DNA from: UBA9926 sp018645765
Lineage (GTDB): Bacteria; Pseudomonadota; Gammaproteobacteria; Pseudomonadales; Azotimanducaceae
Assembly (NCBI GenBank): GCA_949372755.1
Contig: CASIBO010000002.1
Span: 679,217 to 743,216, forward strand
Reading direction: 5' to 3'
Length of the DNA stretch: 64,000 nt
Within the stretch, counting starts at the first letter, position 1; each line of letters begins with the position of its first letter. A program made the translations under genes and the position numbers. Positions 8,976 through 19,021 of the stretch are shown piece after piece. Under the pieces are notes generated by a model. That model was not told where the DNA came from, did not search any database, and worked only from the letters and a program-made list of their open reading frames with translations.

Positions 8976-9813
8976 AAGCGACTCGAAAACCGAACAAAGC
9001 CGCTCTTGGTTAGAACGCTTATCGATGGCGTTGACCGGTGAGCCCAGTAGTCGAGCCGAGCTGCTTGAAGTGTTGCGCGCCTCCGAGCAACGAGAATTGC
9101 TGGATGCCGAGGCGCTATCTATTATTGAAGGTGCGCTGACGGTCTCTGATTTAAAAGCCCGCGAGATCATGGTGCCAAGATCTCAGGTGGTTTTTTTTAG
9201 AATTGACCAAACCGCCGGCGAGATCCTGACTGGGGTTATTGAAAGTGGGCATTCCAGATTCCCTGTCCTCGGGGATGGCAATGACGATGTGTTGGGTGTT
9301 TTGCTGGCAAAAGACATGCTGTTTTTGGCGCACCCCGACCGCTCCGAACGATTTAATCTTCGGGAGCTTTTGAGGCGGTCTCCGGGTATCCCAGAGAGTA
9401 AACGGCTGAATGTATTGCTCCAAGAATTTAAAGCCAATCGAAATCACCTTGCGGTGGTTTATGATGAATATGGCAGCATGAGTGGGATTATTACCATTGA
9501 GGACGTGCTTGAACAAATCGTTGGCGATATTGAAGACGAGTTTGATTACGATGAAGATGACTTCATCAAGCAGCATGTGGATGGCACCTTTACCGTCAAA
9601 GCGTTGACCACCATCGAGGATTTTAACCGCGCGTTCGGTAGCAAATTTGATGACGCCGAGTTTGATACCATCGGTGGCTTAATGATGAATCGAATTGGCC
9701 GTCTGCCGAATCGTGATGATCAGGTGGTCATCGAAGGCTTTGAGTTCAGGGTACTCAATGCGGACAATCGGAGGATCCATTTGCTCCAGGTTGCTCGTCG
9801 CAGCACAGATTAA
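8968..9813 (+). CDS. corC: CorC/HlyC family CBS-domain protein
   Basis: A 281-residue cytosolic protein of the magnesium/cobalt efflux (CorC) type. Two CBS domains cover roughly residues 65-190 (MVPRSQVVFF and YDEYGSMSGIITIEDVLEQIVGDIEDEFD), followed by a C-terminal CorC/HlyC transporter-associated domain. There are no membrane segments. The ATG at 8968 is used; the TTG at 8962 is unlikely. In this operon position the protein is often linked to lnt and envelope or metal homeostasis, but a direct function in this organism is inference. Confidence 0.9.
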   Translation: MSESDSKTEQSRSWLERLSMALTGEPSSRAELLEVLRASEQRELLDAEALSIIEGALTVSDLKAREIMVPRSQVVFFRIDQTAGEILTGVIESGHSRFPVLGDGNDDVLGVLLAKDMLFLAHPDRSERFNLRELLRRSPGIPESKRLNVLLQEFKANRNHLAVVYDEYGSMSGIITIEDVLEQIVGDIEDEFDYDEDDFIKQHVDGTFTVKALTTIEDFNRAFGSKFDDAEFDTIGGLMMNRIGRLPNRDDQVVIEGFEFRVLNADNRRIHLLQVARRSTD

Positions 9814-11278
9814 GTTGACTGGGCTCGGATTTAAGACCGCTTGGCTCATTTGTGTGCTCGCGGGTAGTTTGCTGGTTGGCAGTTTTGCGCCGTTCGGATA
9901 CTGGCTGCTGTCTTTGATCAGTTTGGTGGCGTTTTGCGCGGTCAGCGCAGGTTTTAAAGGGCACCGACTCGCCGCCCTGCACTACGGCTTTGCCCTGGGC
10001 CTCTTTGGCGCTGGGGTTGCTTGGATCTACGTCAGTATTCACACCTATGGCGGCGCCTCGAGCTTACTGGCGGGCGGTCTAACCGCATTGTTTATCTTAT
10101 TGTGGTCTTTGACCTTCATACCGCAAGGTTATGTGTTGTCCTACTTGCGCGATCGGGGTGGCTGGCCGAATGCGCCTTGGATGGCGATGACCTGGGTTCT
10201 GGGTGAATGGTTTCGGGGTTGGTTCCTCACGGGCTTTCCTTGGCTCTATGTCGGTTACGCCCACACGGGAACCTGGGCGGGGCATTGGGCGCCTATTGGC
10301 GGCGTGCTGCTCGTGGGTTTTGTCGTGGTGCTGCTCGCGGAGCTTTTGGTTCGACAGTGGCGTGCGCCGAATCATTGGCGACCGGTTGTTGTGACGGGTT
10401 TATTCGCGCTGTCATTCAGCATTGGTAGTCTTGAATTCGTCGATCGCGCCGGAAGTCTCAAGGTTGCTGGGATCCAAGCCAACCTTGATCAGCACACAAA
10501 GTGGTATCCAGATCAGTTCCTAAGCAATCTGGATGCCCACACTCGGCTTATGGTCGATTTGCCAGAAGTTGATTTGGTGGTTTGGTCGGAAGCCTCTTTC
10601 ACTCGTTTTGCGCACCAGGGACAAGCGTCGTTGAAGCAGCTGAAGGATTGGGCCGATGCAGCGGGGGTTGGCCTGATCGTTGGACTGCCGATGGCGGATG
10701 AGGCCGGTTATTACAATACGGTGCAGGGTCTGGGCCTTGCTGAGGGCCGGTACGTGAAACGGCATCTTGTGCCCTTTGGTGAATTTGTCCCGATGGCGTC
10801 TGTTTTGCGTGGGTTGATCCAGTTTTTTGATCTGCCCATGTCTCGGAATCAGCCGGGTCCAGCCGTGCAGGTGCCCATTCGGCTTGGCGCGCACGAATTG
10901 TCCTTGTCGATTTGCTATGAGATCACGGATGCAGAACTCGTACGGCGTACGGCGCAGAACCCAGCGCTTTTGATCACCGTCAGCAACGACACCTGGTTTG
11001 GTGCATCGATTGGGCCGGAGCAGCATTTGCAGATTGCGGCAACGCGCGCGGCGGAGCTGGCGCGTTCTGTCGTTCGGGTGACCAATAACGGGGTAACCGC
11101 GTTGATCTCGCACGAAGGTGACGTGCTGGCGCGGTTGCCGAAAAATGAACCCGGCGTGTTGGTGCAATCCGTCCCGCTTTATACAGGCCAGACGCCCTAC
11201 AGTCGATTCGGGCAATTGCCGCTGATCGTGTTGTTATTTGGGCTAATGGTTTCGGCGCTGATTCGGAACCGACTTTAA
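9791..11278 (+). CDS. lnt: apolipoprotein N-acyltransferase
   Basis: The inner-membrane enzyme that N-acylates the terminal cysteine of lipoproteins. The first about 200 residues carry several hydrophobic membrane segments (beginning around SFAPFGYWLLSL). The C-terminal nitrilase domain has the Glu-Lys-Cys triad: Glu in VVWSEAS, Lys in RYVKRHLVPFGEF, Cys in LSICYE. The start is uncertain: TTG codons at 9791 and 9815 are candidates, and the frame is open further upstream inside corC. It is the last gene of the miaB operon and ends 67 bases before leuS. Confidence 0.93.
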   Translation: MLVAAQIKLTGLGFKTAWLICVLAGSLLVGSFAPFGYWLLSLISLVAFCAVSAGFKGHRLAALHYGFALGLFGAGVAWIYVSIHTYGGASSLLAGGLTALFILLWSLTFIPQGYVLSYLRDRGGWPNAPWMAMTWVLGEWFRGWFLTGFPWLYVGYAHTGTWAGHWAPIGGVLLVGFVVVLLAELLVRQWRAPNHWRPVVVTGLFALSFSIGSLEFVDRAGSLKVAGIQANLDQHTKWYPDQFLSNLDAHTRLMVDLPEVDLVVWSEASFTRFAHQGQASLKQLKDWADAAGVGLIVGLPMADEAGYYNTVQGLGLAEGRYVKRHLVPFGEFVPMASVLRGLIQFFDLPMSRNQPGPAVQVPIRLGAHELSLSICYEITDAELVRRTAQNPALLITVSNDTWFGASIGPEQHLQIAATRAAELARSVVRVTNNGVTALISHEGDVLARLPKNEPGVLVQSVPLYTGQTPYSRFGQLPLIVLLFGLMVSALIRNRL

Positions 11279-11345
11279 GCGGCAAGGCTCGCCGAGGCTC
11301 TGGCGCGTGAGGTAGAATACAAACCCATTGAATAGGTGAGTGACT

Positions 11346-13808
11346 ATGGCTTGGCAAGATGTTCCGGACGCGTATGATCCGCAGGTTCTGGAGGCCGCTG
11401 AACAGGCGAATTGGCAGTCGCAGCGGACGTATAAGGTCGTCGAGCAAGTCGGTCAAGAAAAGTTTTACTGTTTGGCGATGTTTCCTTATCCCAGCGGTCA
11501 GCTCCATATGGGTCATGTCCGCACGTACACATTGGGTGATGTCATTGCTCGCTTTCAACGGCTTAATGGCAAGCAGGTGCTGCAGCCCATGGGATGGGAT
11601 GCGTTTGGCTTGCCCGCTGAGAATGCGGCGATTAAGCATCAGGTCCCTCCGTCTGATTGGACTCGAAAAAACATAGCGCACATGAAAACCCAAATGCAGC
11701 GGCTGGGACTGGCTTATGATTGGTCCCGGGAGTTCGCAACCTGTGACCCGGAATACTACCGCTGGGAGCAGTGGTTTTTTACCAAAATGTTTGAACAGGG
11801 CCTGGTTTATAAAAAAGCAGCTTGGGTGAACTGGGATCCGGTGGATCAGACCGTCCTTGCAAACGAACAGGTGGTCGATGGAAAAGGTTGGCGCTCAGGC
11901 GTCCCGGTTGAGCGTCGGCAGCTGTCTCAGTGGTTTGTCAAAATCACAGACTATGCCGAAGAGTTGTTGGGCGAGCTCGATTACCTAACAGGCTGGCCAG
12001 ACAAGATTAAGACGATGCAGCGAAACTGGATCGGTCGGTCAGAAGGCGTTGAGCTCACCTTCCCAATGCCCGAATTTGGCGGGGTCGCTGTGTATACGAC
12101 CCGGCCGGATACCTTAATGGGGGTTACGTACTTGGCCGTTGCGCCGCAACATCCCATAGCGTTGGCCGCAGCAAGCGCAAGGCCTGCGATTGACGCCTTT
12201 ATCCAAGATGCCCAACGGGTCAAAGTTGCCGAAGCCGAAATGGCGAAGATGGAAAAGCTGGGTATTGATTCTGGGTACGTTGCAACCCATCCGCTTACTG
12301 GTGAAAGTATCCCCATTTGGGTCGCAAATTTTGTGTTGATGGAATATGGCTCCGGGGCGGTGATGTCCGTGCCAGGGCATGATCAGCGAGATTGGGAGTT
12401 TGCTAAAAAGTATGACTTGCCGATCAAGCAGGTCATAGCGAGTGGTCCGGATGGCGCGTCGATTCTCGATCAGGCCGTGACGGCGAAAAACGAATTGATC
12501 AACTCGGGTGAATTTGATGGGTTGGGGTTTGATGAGGCTTTTTCAGCGATTACCGGCGCCCTAGAAGGCAAAGGCCTGGGTGCCCGTCGAGTCAATTATA
12601 GGTTGCGAGACTGGGGAGTTTCACGGCAGCGCTATTGGGGTTGCCCAATCCCCTTTATCCATTGTGAGCAGTGCGGCGCTGTGCCGGTTCCTGAGCAGGA
12701 CCTGCCCGTCGTCTTACCCACTGATATCCAGTTCCAAGGCGTTGGATCTCCGCTTAAGACTTTGTCTGCCTGGTCGAGCGTGCCCTGCCCAAGCTGTGGC
12801 GGGCCCGGTGAGCGCGAAACCGATACGTTTGATACGTTTATGGAGTCTTCTTGGTATTACGCGCGATTCATGTCGAATGATGCTGAGACCGCGATGCTGG
12901 ATGATCGGGCGACCTATTGGGGCCAAGTGGATCATTATGTCGGAGGCGAGGAGCATGCAATTCTGCATTTGCTCTATGCCCGTTTCTTTCACAAGGTCAT
13001 GCGGGACCAGGGCCTGGTGCAAACTAATGAGCCGTTTACGAATCTTTTGGCGCTCGGAATGGTTTTAAAAGATGGCAGTAAGATGTCGAAGTCCGCGGGC
13101 GACGCCGGTGACCCGCAGCATCTTCTCGATCAGTTTGGGGCGGATGCGGTTCGAATGGCGATGATGTTTGCGGCGCCGCCGGAGCAAAGTTTTGAGTGGT
13201 CGGAAAATGGCGTAGAGTCGGCGTTTAAATGGCTCCGGACTCGACTTTGGACAACGGTTGAAAACCATGTTGCCGAGGGGGCAGTGGTCGCCTTTGACCT
13301 GACGCGTTTGGATGAGTCCGACAAAGGATTGAGACGCGTAACCCACGAAACACTGAGCAAGGCCTTCGACGATTATGGTCGGCGGCTGGCGTTCAATACC
13401 GTTGTTGCGGCTGCCATGACCCTAATGAATCATATTAATAAGTTTGACGGGCATTCCAGCGAATCTCGCGCTGTATTGCGCGAAGCGCTAAAAGCCGTTG
13501 TATTGGTTTTGTCACCGATCACGCCCCACATCTCAAGTGCCTTGTGGCGCAGGTTAACGGGCGAAGATTTGAGCCATGCTCAATGGATGGCGACGGATGA
13601 GCGTGCGTTGGTTAAAACCTCGATTGAACTCGTCGTTCAGATCAACGGTAAGTTACGGGCAAAGCTCGACGTGGCGGCGGATATTGATGAATCAAGTATT
13701 CGTGAAAAAGTGGCTGAGTTGTCCAATTTGAAGCAATACTTTGACGGTAAACAAATCCGGAAGGTGATTTATGTGCCTGAAAAACTGATTAACTTTGTGG
13801 TGAATTGA
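11346..13808 (+). CDS. leuS: leucyl-tRNA synthetase
   Basis: An 820-residue class I synthetase that charges tRNA-Leu. The HIGH-type motif HMGH is near residue 53, the editing CP1 domain spans about residues 220-420, zinc-binding cysteine pairs follow, and KMSKS is at about residue 579. The ATG at 11346 follows AGGTGA with good spacing; the GTG at 11340 overlaps that site. It is followed by lptE (1-base overlap) and holA, the standard order. A TAGAAT element about 30 bases upstream could be a -10 box. Confidence 0.96.
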   Translation: MAWQDVPDAYDPQVLEAAEQANWQSQRTYKVVEQVGQEKFYCLAMFPYPSGQLHMGHVRTYTLGDVIARFQRLNGKQVLQPMGWDAFGLPAENAAIKHQVPPSDWTRKNIAHMKTQMQRLGLAYDWSREFATCDPEYYRWEQWFFTKMFEQGLVYKKAAWVNWDPVDQTVLANEQVVDGKGWRSGVPVERRQLSQWFVKITDYAEELLGELDYLTGWPDKIKTMQRNWIGRSEGVELTFPMPEFGGVAVYTTRPDTLMGVTYLAVAPQHPIALAAASARPAIDAFIQDAQRVKVAEAEMAKMEKLGIDSGYVATHPLTGESIPIWVANFVLMEYGSGAVMSVPGHDQRDWEFAKKYDLPIKQVIASGPDGASILDQAVTAKNELINSGEFDGLGFDEAFSAITGALEGKGLGARRVNYRLRDWGVSRQRYWGCPIPFIHCEQCGAVPVPEQDLPVVLPTDIQFQGVGSPLKTLSAWSSVPCPSCGGPGERETDTFDTFMESSWYYARFMSNDAETAMLDDRATYWGQVDHYVGGEEHAILHLLYARFFHKVMRDQGLVQTNEPFTNLLALGMVLKDGSKMSKSAGDAGDPQHLLDQFGADAVRMAMMFAAPPEQSFEWSENGVESAFKWLRTRLWTTVENHVAEGAVVAFDLTRLDESDKGLRRVTHETLSKAFDDYGRRLAFNTVVAAAMTLMNHINKFDGHSSESRAVLREALKAVVLVLSPITPHISSALWRRLTGEDLSHAQWMATDERALVKTSIELVVQINGKLRAKLDVAADIDESSIREKVAELSNLKQYFDGKQIRKVIYVPEKLINFVVN

Positions 13809-14296
13809 TGCGGATATTCTGGGCTGGTTGCCAAGGGATTGTATTGTTCCTGCTCGCGGGCTGCGGCTACCAGCTGAGTCCACCTGTGTCCTTGCAAACA
13901 GTTGAGGTGTCGGTGTCGGCAGGCATCGATTCGGCCGTGCGGCGCTTGCTGGAACAAGCGCCAGGTGGGGCCGGCGGGGTGACGGACGCGGCGCCGCTAT
14001 CGTTAATCCTTCATGAGGAAATTTACTTAAAGTACCCCATCGCGGCGGCGGCGTTTGATGAGGCAACCGAGTTTGACGTCACATTGCAGTGGGTATTTTC
14101 GCTCAAGAACAACCAGGAGGAACGGCTGGTTGATGCCGAGCGCGTCACGGCGAACGCGCAGCTGACAAGACACAATCAACGCTTGGTTGCCGCCAGCGAA
14201 ACGGAAAGGGCTCGTCTGGCGCAATTGCGTGCTGAACTAGCAAGTCAATTGCGCGACCGAATACAGCCTTGGCTCGATGCGGACGGGTCAAAATGA
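13808..14296 (+). CDS. lptE: LPS-assembly lipoprotein LptE
   Basis: The outer-membrane lipoprotein that plugs the LptD translocon for lipopolysaccharide export. It has a lipoprotein signal peptide with lipobox LLAG-C at about residues 15-19, followed by the typical GYQL segment. The length is 162 residues. Sequence conservation is otherwise low, as is usual for LptE, so the call rests on the GC-GYxL start and the leuS-lptE-holA order. The ATG overlaps the leuS stop codon by one base. Confidence 0.9.
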   Translation: MRIFWAGCQGIVLFLLAGCGYQLSPPVSLQTVEVSVSAGIDSAVRRLLEQAPGGAGGVTDAAPLSLILHEEIYLKYPIAAAAFDEATEFDVTLQWVFSLKNNQEERLVDAERVTANAQLTRHNQRLVAASETERARLAQLRAELASQLRDRIQPWLDADGSK

Positions 14297-14339
14297 CTGA
14301 ATTCCTGCGTCACCGCCTGAAATACCAGCAGTTCCGAAA

Positions 14340-15362
14340 ATGAAAATCTATCCCGAAAAATTGGCGGCAGAACTCAAAAAAGGGCTTGCGAGGGTCTATC
14401 TGATCTCTGGGGATGAACCCTTGCTGCGTCAGGAAGTGTGCGATCAGATTCGTGCTGACGCCCGTTCGGCGGGCTTTGTCGAACGAGATTTGTTTCATGT
14501 CGAGCCGGGTTTTGACTGGCAAGAGCTTCACTACAGTGCGAATAGCCTGTCTTTATTTGCCGACAAGAAATTGATTGAAGTCCGTCTGAACGCGGCAAAA
14601 CAGCCAGAAAAGGCGGCGAAAGCGCTTCTAGATCTTGCAAGCGTTGGCGAGGATTTAGTGGTGCTTTTGAGTCTACCAAAGGCAGACGCAAGCGTTCAGA
14701 AATCTAAATGGTTTAAGGCGCTTGAGGCCGTTGGGGTGCTGGTTCAGGTGTGGCCGATTGAGTCAAAAGATTTGCCGCGGTGGATTGAAAGCCGGTTTAA
14801 AGGCAAGGGCTTTCGCATTGCCCGGGATGCCGTGCTTGCGTTATCGGCTCGGGTGGAAGGCAACTTGTTGGCGGCTGTTCAGGAAGTCGATCGATTGATC
14901 CTGTCGGCGCCGGCCACCGAAATCAGTCTTGAGATGGTGCAAGCAACCGTTGGCGATCATGCGCGCTATGATGTCTATCAGTGGCTGGATGCAGCCCTTG
15001 CAGGGAAGGCGGGCCGCTGTTTGCGCGTCCTTAATGGCTTGCAGGCTGAAGGCACCGAGGTGTTGTTGGTCACTGGCGTCTTGACGCGAGAACTTCGCAC
15101 GTTGATTGGGATCAAAGCGCAAGCGCAGGCCGGCACCTTGGAGGCGGCGCTGCAGAGCGCGCGTATTTGGCCTAAGCGCAAGGCCTTAATCAGTCGCGTG
15201 ATCCAGCGTCTCAGCCTCGATGAGCTTCAAGCCATTCATGGGGCGGTGCGCGCGGTTGATACCATTGTCAAAGGCGTCGAGCCAGGTGAGCCTTGGGATG
15301 TTATGGCCAATATCTCGATGCGGTTATCTGGGCACCGAATCGGCGTGCCCTTCCCGAAATAA
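14340..15362 (+). CDS. holA: DNA polymerase III delta subunit
   Basis: The clamp-loader delta subunit, which opens the beta sliding clamp. The N-terminal segment VYLISGDEPLL(R)QE is the family signature, and the AAA+-like fold lacks a Walker A motif as expected for delta. The NSLSLFADKKLIEVRL segment (near residue 70) is also typical. The length of 340 residues is normal. It lies 43 bases behind lptE, probably in the leuS operon. Confidence 0.93.
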   Translation: MKIYPEKLAAELKKGLARVYLISGDEPLLRQEVCDQIRADARSAGFVERDLFHVEPGFDWQELHYSANSLSLFADKKLIEVRLNAAKQPEKAAKALLDLASVGEDLVVLLSLPKADASVQKSKWFKALEAVGVLVQVWPIESKDLPRWIESRFKGKGFRIARDAVLALSARVEGNLLAAVQEVDRLILSAPATEISLEMVQATVGDHARYDVYQWLDAALAGKAGRCLRVLNGLQAEGTEVLLVTGVLTRELRTLIGIKAQAQAGTLEAALQSARIWPKRKALISRVIQRLSLDELQAIHGAVRAVDTIVKGVEPGEPWDVMANISMRLSGHRIGVPFPK

Positions 15363-15399
15363 AACGGCTAGCCTGACCAAAAGTCATTCTGCAGGGTGT

Positions 15400-15948
15400 T
15401 TAGTTGATGTGGGTTGTGGCTTCACTGCCCCGATCAATCAAGGTAATGCCTGAAGATTGAACCTCGAAGAGGGTAATGCTGCCATTATCTGGGCGGCAAA
15501 CCAGGACCTCGTCGCGTTGGGTGGCGTAGGAAACCATCGCATTGATGGCGACAAAATGAGAAAAAATAGCGGTATCGGTTGAGCAGGCCATCAAGCATTG
15601 CGCCATATGATCTCGCCATTGCTGTAGTGCCTCGGATTGCTCGGACCATTGGCCTTGCATAACGGCTTGAAGCCAAGCGCCCCGATCTTCTAACGCAATG
15701 CCATGGCTTGGCACTTCGGCAACCCTTGAATCAATGGTTACGGCTTGTTCTAGGCGTTCGGCTAGTGGCGCCGCGGTTTCTTGGGCACGTTTCAAGGGGC
15801 TCGATAACAGCGCAAGCGGAACGTGGCCCGCCAGTAGGCTTGCGGCCTGCACTGCCTGGTCGCGGCCGAGATCATCGAGTCCCGGGTCGCGATCGCTGGT
15901 AAAGTTGGCGGCGGCTCGGCCATGTCGAACCATATAGACCTTTGGCAT
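15400..15948 (-). CDS. histidine phosphatase family protein (SixA-like)
   Basis: A 182-residue member of the phosphoglycerate mutase/histidine phosphatase superfamily. The catalytic RHG motif is at residues 8-10 (MVRHGRA), with LSSPLKRAQETA near residue 50 supplying the phosphate-pocket arginine and IFSHFVAIN near residue 130 supplying the second histidine. The substrate is not known; it could be a phosphohistidine protein or a small phosphoester. It converges on holA with a gap of about 37 bases. Confidence 0.85.
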   Translation of the reverse strand: MPKVYMVRHGRAAANFTSDRDPGLDDLGRDQAVQAASLLAGHVPLALLSSPLKRAQETAAPLAERLEQAVTIDSRVAEVPSHGIALEDRGAWLQAVMQGQWSEQSEALQQWRDHMAQCLMACSTDTAIFSHFVAINAMVSYATQRDEVLVCRPDNGSITLFEVQSSGITLIDRGSEATTHIN

Positions 15949-16194
15949 GCTAAGGCTCTCCTATCAGTGGCACTTATGGTAGCAGAGTTAAAGGTCCCGC
16001 CGTGGCAATTTAAGGGACAAATCGCTATTCTTAGATACCTGCAATGGCCTGCTAAAAGCGACGCCAGTGCGGTTGAACCAAAACCTTGTGGCCTGATCTG
16101 GCGCGGGGTTTATCGACGCGATTCCAAGCAGGTCTGTCATGGCTCAGCGGGATCATTACAAGGCAGTAGCCGCTCAGTTTTTAAGGTTAAAATT

Positions 16195-17178
16195 ATGGCA
16201 AAGCAATTAGGCGCGTTGGCTGGAGACGGCATCCCAGATACGCAGGTCTCAGTGAGAGAAACCTTCGGTATTGATGTCGATCTCTTGGTTCCGGCATTTT
16301 CTCAGACCGCTGAACATGTCCCGGCCATTGATGAAACCTATATCTTTAATAAGGAGACAACGCTTGCGATCTTGGCGAGCTTTGCGCACAACCGGCGCTG
16401 CATGGTGCAGGGGTTTCATGGCACCGGAAAATCGACCCACATCGAACAAGTCGCTGCGCGTCTCAATTGGCCTTGCATCCGGATTAATCTAGACTCGCAT
16501 GTCTCTCGCATGGACTTGGTGGGTAAAGATGCGATCGTGCTGCAAGACGGCAAGCAAATCACTGAGTTTAAGGAAGGGTTGCTACCCTGGGCGCTGCAGC
16601 GCGCCTGTGCGATTGTTTTTGATGAATACGATGCAGGTCGGCCGGATGTGATGTTTGTAATCCAGCGCGTGCTGGAAGTTGAAGGCAAGCTAACGCTGCT
16701 GGATCAGAGCCGGGTTATTAGTCCCCATCAGAGTTTTCGCCTTTTTTCGACCACCAATACCATCGGTTTGGGTGACTCAACCGGGTTGTACCATGGGACT
16801 CAGCAAATTAACCAGGGTCAGATGGATCGATGGAATATCGTGACAACGCTGAATTACCTACCCCATGAACAAGAAGTTGAGATCGTTGCAGCGAAACGGC
16901 CGAATCTGGATCGAAAGACCATTGGGCATATGGTGTCAGTGGCTGCGCTGACCCGACAAGGTTTCATCAATGGCGATATCTCGATTGTCATGTCGCCTAG
17001 AACCGTGATTATGTGGGCTGAAAATGGCGAGTTGTTTGGTGATTTAGGCTTTGCCTTCAGGCTGACATTTTTGAACAAGTGTGATGAAACTGAACGTGCA
17101 ATCGTTGCGGAGTACTATCAGCGTTGTATGGGTACCGATCTGCCAGAATCAACGGCGAATGTAGTTTTAGCGGGCTGA
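16195..17178 (+). CDS. CobS-like AAA+ ATPase
   Basis: A 327-residue AAA+ protein resembling the CobS subunit of aerobic cobaltochelatase and MoxR-type chaperones. The Walker A motif GFHGTGKST is near residue 74, Walker B AIVFDEYDAG near residue 140, and the sensor segment LFSTTNTIG near residue 183. The frame stays open upstream to 15922 but the ATG at 16195 has AAGG ahead of it and starts with the conserved region. The partner is the VWA protein 7 bases downstream. No cobN or cobalamin gene is in view, so a metal-chelatase role is doubtful and a general AAA/VWA remodelling role is equally possible. Confidence 0.85.
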   Translation: MAKQLGALAGDGIPDTQVSVRETFGIDVDLLVPAFSQTAEHVPAIDETYIFNKETTLAILASFAHNRRCMVQGFHGTGKSTHIEQVAARLNWPCIRINLDSHVSRMDLVGKDAIVLQDGKQITEFKEGLLPWALQRACAIVFDEYDAGRPDVMFVIQRVLEVEGKLTLLDQSRVISPHQSFRLFSTTNTIGLGDSTGLYHGTQQINQGQMDRWNIVTTLNYLPHEQEVEIVAAKRPNLDRKTIGHMVSVAALTRQGFINGDISIVMSPRTVIMWAENGELFGDLGFAFRLTFLNKCDETERAIVAEYYQRCMGTDLPESTANVVLAG

Positions 17179-17185
17179 TGATCTG

Positions 17186-19018
17186 ATGTCACCCCAGCTG
17201 GATGATGCAACAGAAGTTTTCCGTCAAGCGGTGACTGCAACGATGCGGGCCATCTCTGGCAATGATGAGCTCTCAGTGACCTTTGGCCGGGGTAAGCCGT
17301 TTATTCATGGTAACAAGGCAAGGATTCCGGTGCCGGAAGTCGGTGGCTCGGAAGCGGCGCTCGCGGCTTTGCGGGGCACGGCGGATCGGTTTGCGCTGCG
17401 CACGCGCTACCATGATGAGGCCCTTCACGACCAGGGCCGGCCAGCGGCCGGGGTGGCCCAAGACCTGTTTGATGCTGTCGAGGAATCCCGAATTGCTGCG
17501 GTCGGCGCTTATCTGATGCGCGGAGTGCAAGATAATCTGCATCATCAGTTGGATGATACCTTGCAGCAGCAAGGGGCCTATGACATTACCTCAAGGGAAG
17601 ACGCGCCCCTCGGGCAAGCGGTGGGGTTGTATCTCCGTGAAAAATTAATTGCCGCCGAGTTGCCAGAGTCCGCCGCGCGCGTTCTGGATCCTTGGCGGAC
17701 GTATATTGAAGATCGGGTCGGTACAGAATTAAGTGATTTCGAAGGGAAGGTTTTCGACCAGGAAGCATTCTTAGAACTGGCGCGCAGTTTGATCGCTGAT
17801 TTTGGGTTGGCCGAAGATTTTGGCCAAGATGATCAGAATGGGGATCAGGATGATATTGATGACCAGGAGCAGGAGGCTGAAGCAGAGGCCGGTGAGGATG
17901 GGGCGGATCAAGATCAGGGCGCCGAAGGCGATCTATCGGACGCCATCGAAGGCGATGTGCCGGTTGACATGGATGCATCCGATCTAGCGGAATCCGATGG
18001 GTCTGAAGACGATGGCGGTGCACCGCCTGATTCTAATGCGCAAAGAAGTTGGGCGCGTCCGAAGACGTTTGAATATCAAGCCTACACCACAGAGTTTGAT
18101 GAAGTGGTTTTTGCGGATCAGCTTTGTGATAGCGAAGAGTTGGATCGCCTCAGAGGGGTGCTGGATCAGCATTTGCAGAACTCTCAGATCATTATCAGCA
18201 AGCTCGCCAATCGACTGCAGCGTAAATTGATGGCGCAGCAGAGCCGTGCTTGGGAGTTTGATCTTGAGGAAGGCGTGCTGGATACCTCGCGGCTGCCGAC
18301 CATCATCATGGATCCTTTTTCCTCGCTGGCGTTTAAGCAGGAAAAAGAAACGAAATTTAAGGATACGGTCGTGTCGATTCTGATCGATAGTTCTGGGTCA
18401 ATGCGCGGCCGATCAATTTCCATAGCAGCGATGTGTGCTGATATTTTGGGCAGAACCCTTGAGCGATGTTCGGTAAAAGTTGAGATTTTGGGTTTCACGA
18501 CCAAGGCTTGGCGGGGCGGTCAAGCGCGGGAGTTGTGGTTGCAGCGCGGAAAACCGCAACAACCCGGGCGCCTGAACGATTTACGGCATATTATCTATAA
18601 GGCTGCGGATATGCCCTGGCGTCGTGCAAGACGGAATTTGGGTTTGATGATGCGCGAGGAGTTGCTCAAGGAAAATATTGATGGTGAAGCGCTGCTCTGG
18701 GCCTATAACCGGATTCATGGTCGGCCTGAAGATCGCAAGATCTTGATGGTGATCTCGGATGGCCTGCCCGTTGATAACAGCACCCTCCTGGTCAATCCGA
18801 GTAATTTTCTAGAGCAGCACTTGAAATTCGCCATCGATCAAATTGAAAACACCGATAGTGTTGAGCTGGTGGCGATTGGTATTGGTCATGATGTGACGCA
18901 CCATTACGAGCGCGCGGTCACCATAACGGATGCGGAACAACTTGGCGATGCTATGACCGAGCAGTTGGTCGGTTTGTTTGACGAGCAAAAGCCAGGCTCC
19001 CCGGTTCAAAGGCGTTAA
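17186..19018 (+). CDS. CobT-like VWA-domain protein
   Basis: A 610-residue partner of the CobS-like ATPase. The N-terminal CobT region (to about residue 205) is followed by a strongly acidic Asp/Glu/Gln linker at about residues 210-290. A C-terminal von Willebrand A domain has the MIDAS metal motif DSSGS near residue 401 and a later ISDGLPVD loop near residue 530. In true cobaltochelatase CobS and CobT drive cobalt insertion by CobN, which is absent here. The role is inferred as a AAA/VWA chaperone complex acting on an unidentified target. A Nudix gene follows after 3 bases. Confidence 0.85.
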   Translation: MSPQLDDATEVFRQAVTATMRAISGNDELSVTFGRGKPFIHGNKARIPVPEVGGSEAALAALRGTADRFALRTRYHDEALHDQGRPAAGVAQDLFDAVEESRIAAVGAYLMRGVQDNLHHQLDDTLQQQGAYDITSREDAPLGQAVGLYLREKLIAAELPESAARVLDPWRTYIEDRVGTELSDFEGKVFDQEAFLELARSLIADFGLAEDFGQDDQNGDQDDIDDQEQEAEAEAGEDGADQDQGAEGDLSDAIEGDVPVDMDASDLAESDGSEDDGGAPPDSNAQRSWARPKTFEYQAYTTEFDEVVFADQLCDSEELDRLRGVLDQHLQNSQIIISKLANRLQRKLMAQQSRAWEFDLEEGVLDTSRLPTIIMDPFSSLAFKQEKETKFKDTVVSILIDSSGSMRGRSISIAAMCADILGRTLERCSVKVEILGFTTKAWRGGQARELWLQRGKPQQPGRLNDLRHIIYKAADMPWRRARRNLGLMMREELLKENIDGEALLWAYNRIHGRPEDRKILMVISDGLPVDNSTLLVNPSNFLEQHLKFAIDQIENTDSVELVAIGIGHDVTHHYERAVTITDAEQLGDAMTEQLVGLFDEQKPGSPVQRR

Positions 19019-19021
19019 GCG

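Noticed and set aside
16195..19018. True aerobic cobaltochelatase subunits
   Set aside because: No cobN or cobalamin gene is seen; only the AAA/VWA relationship can be claimed.
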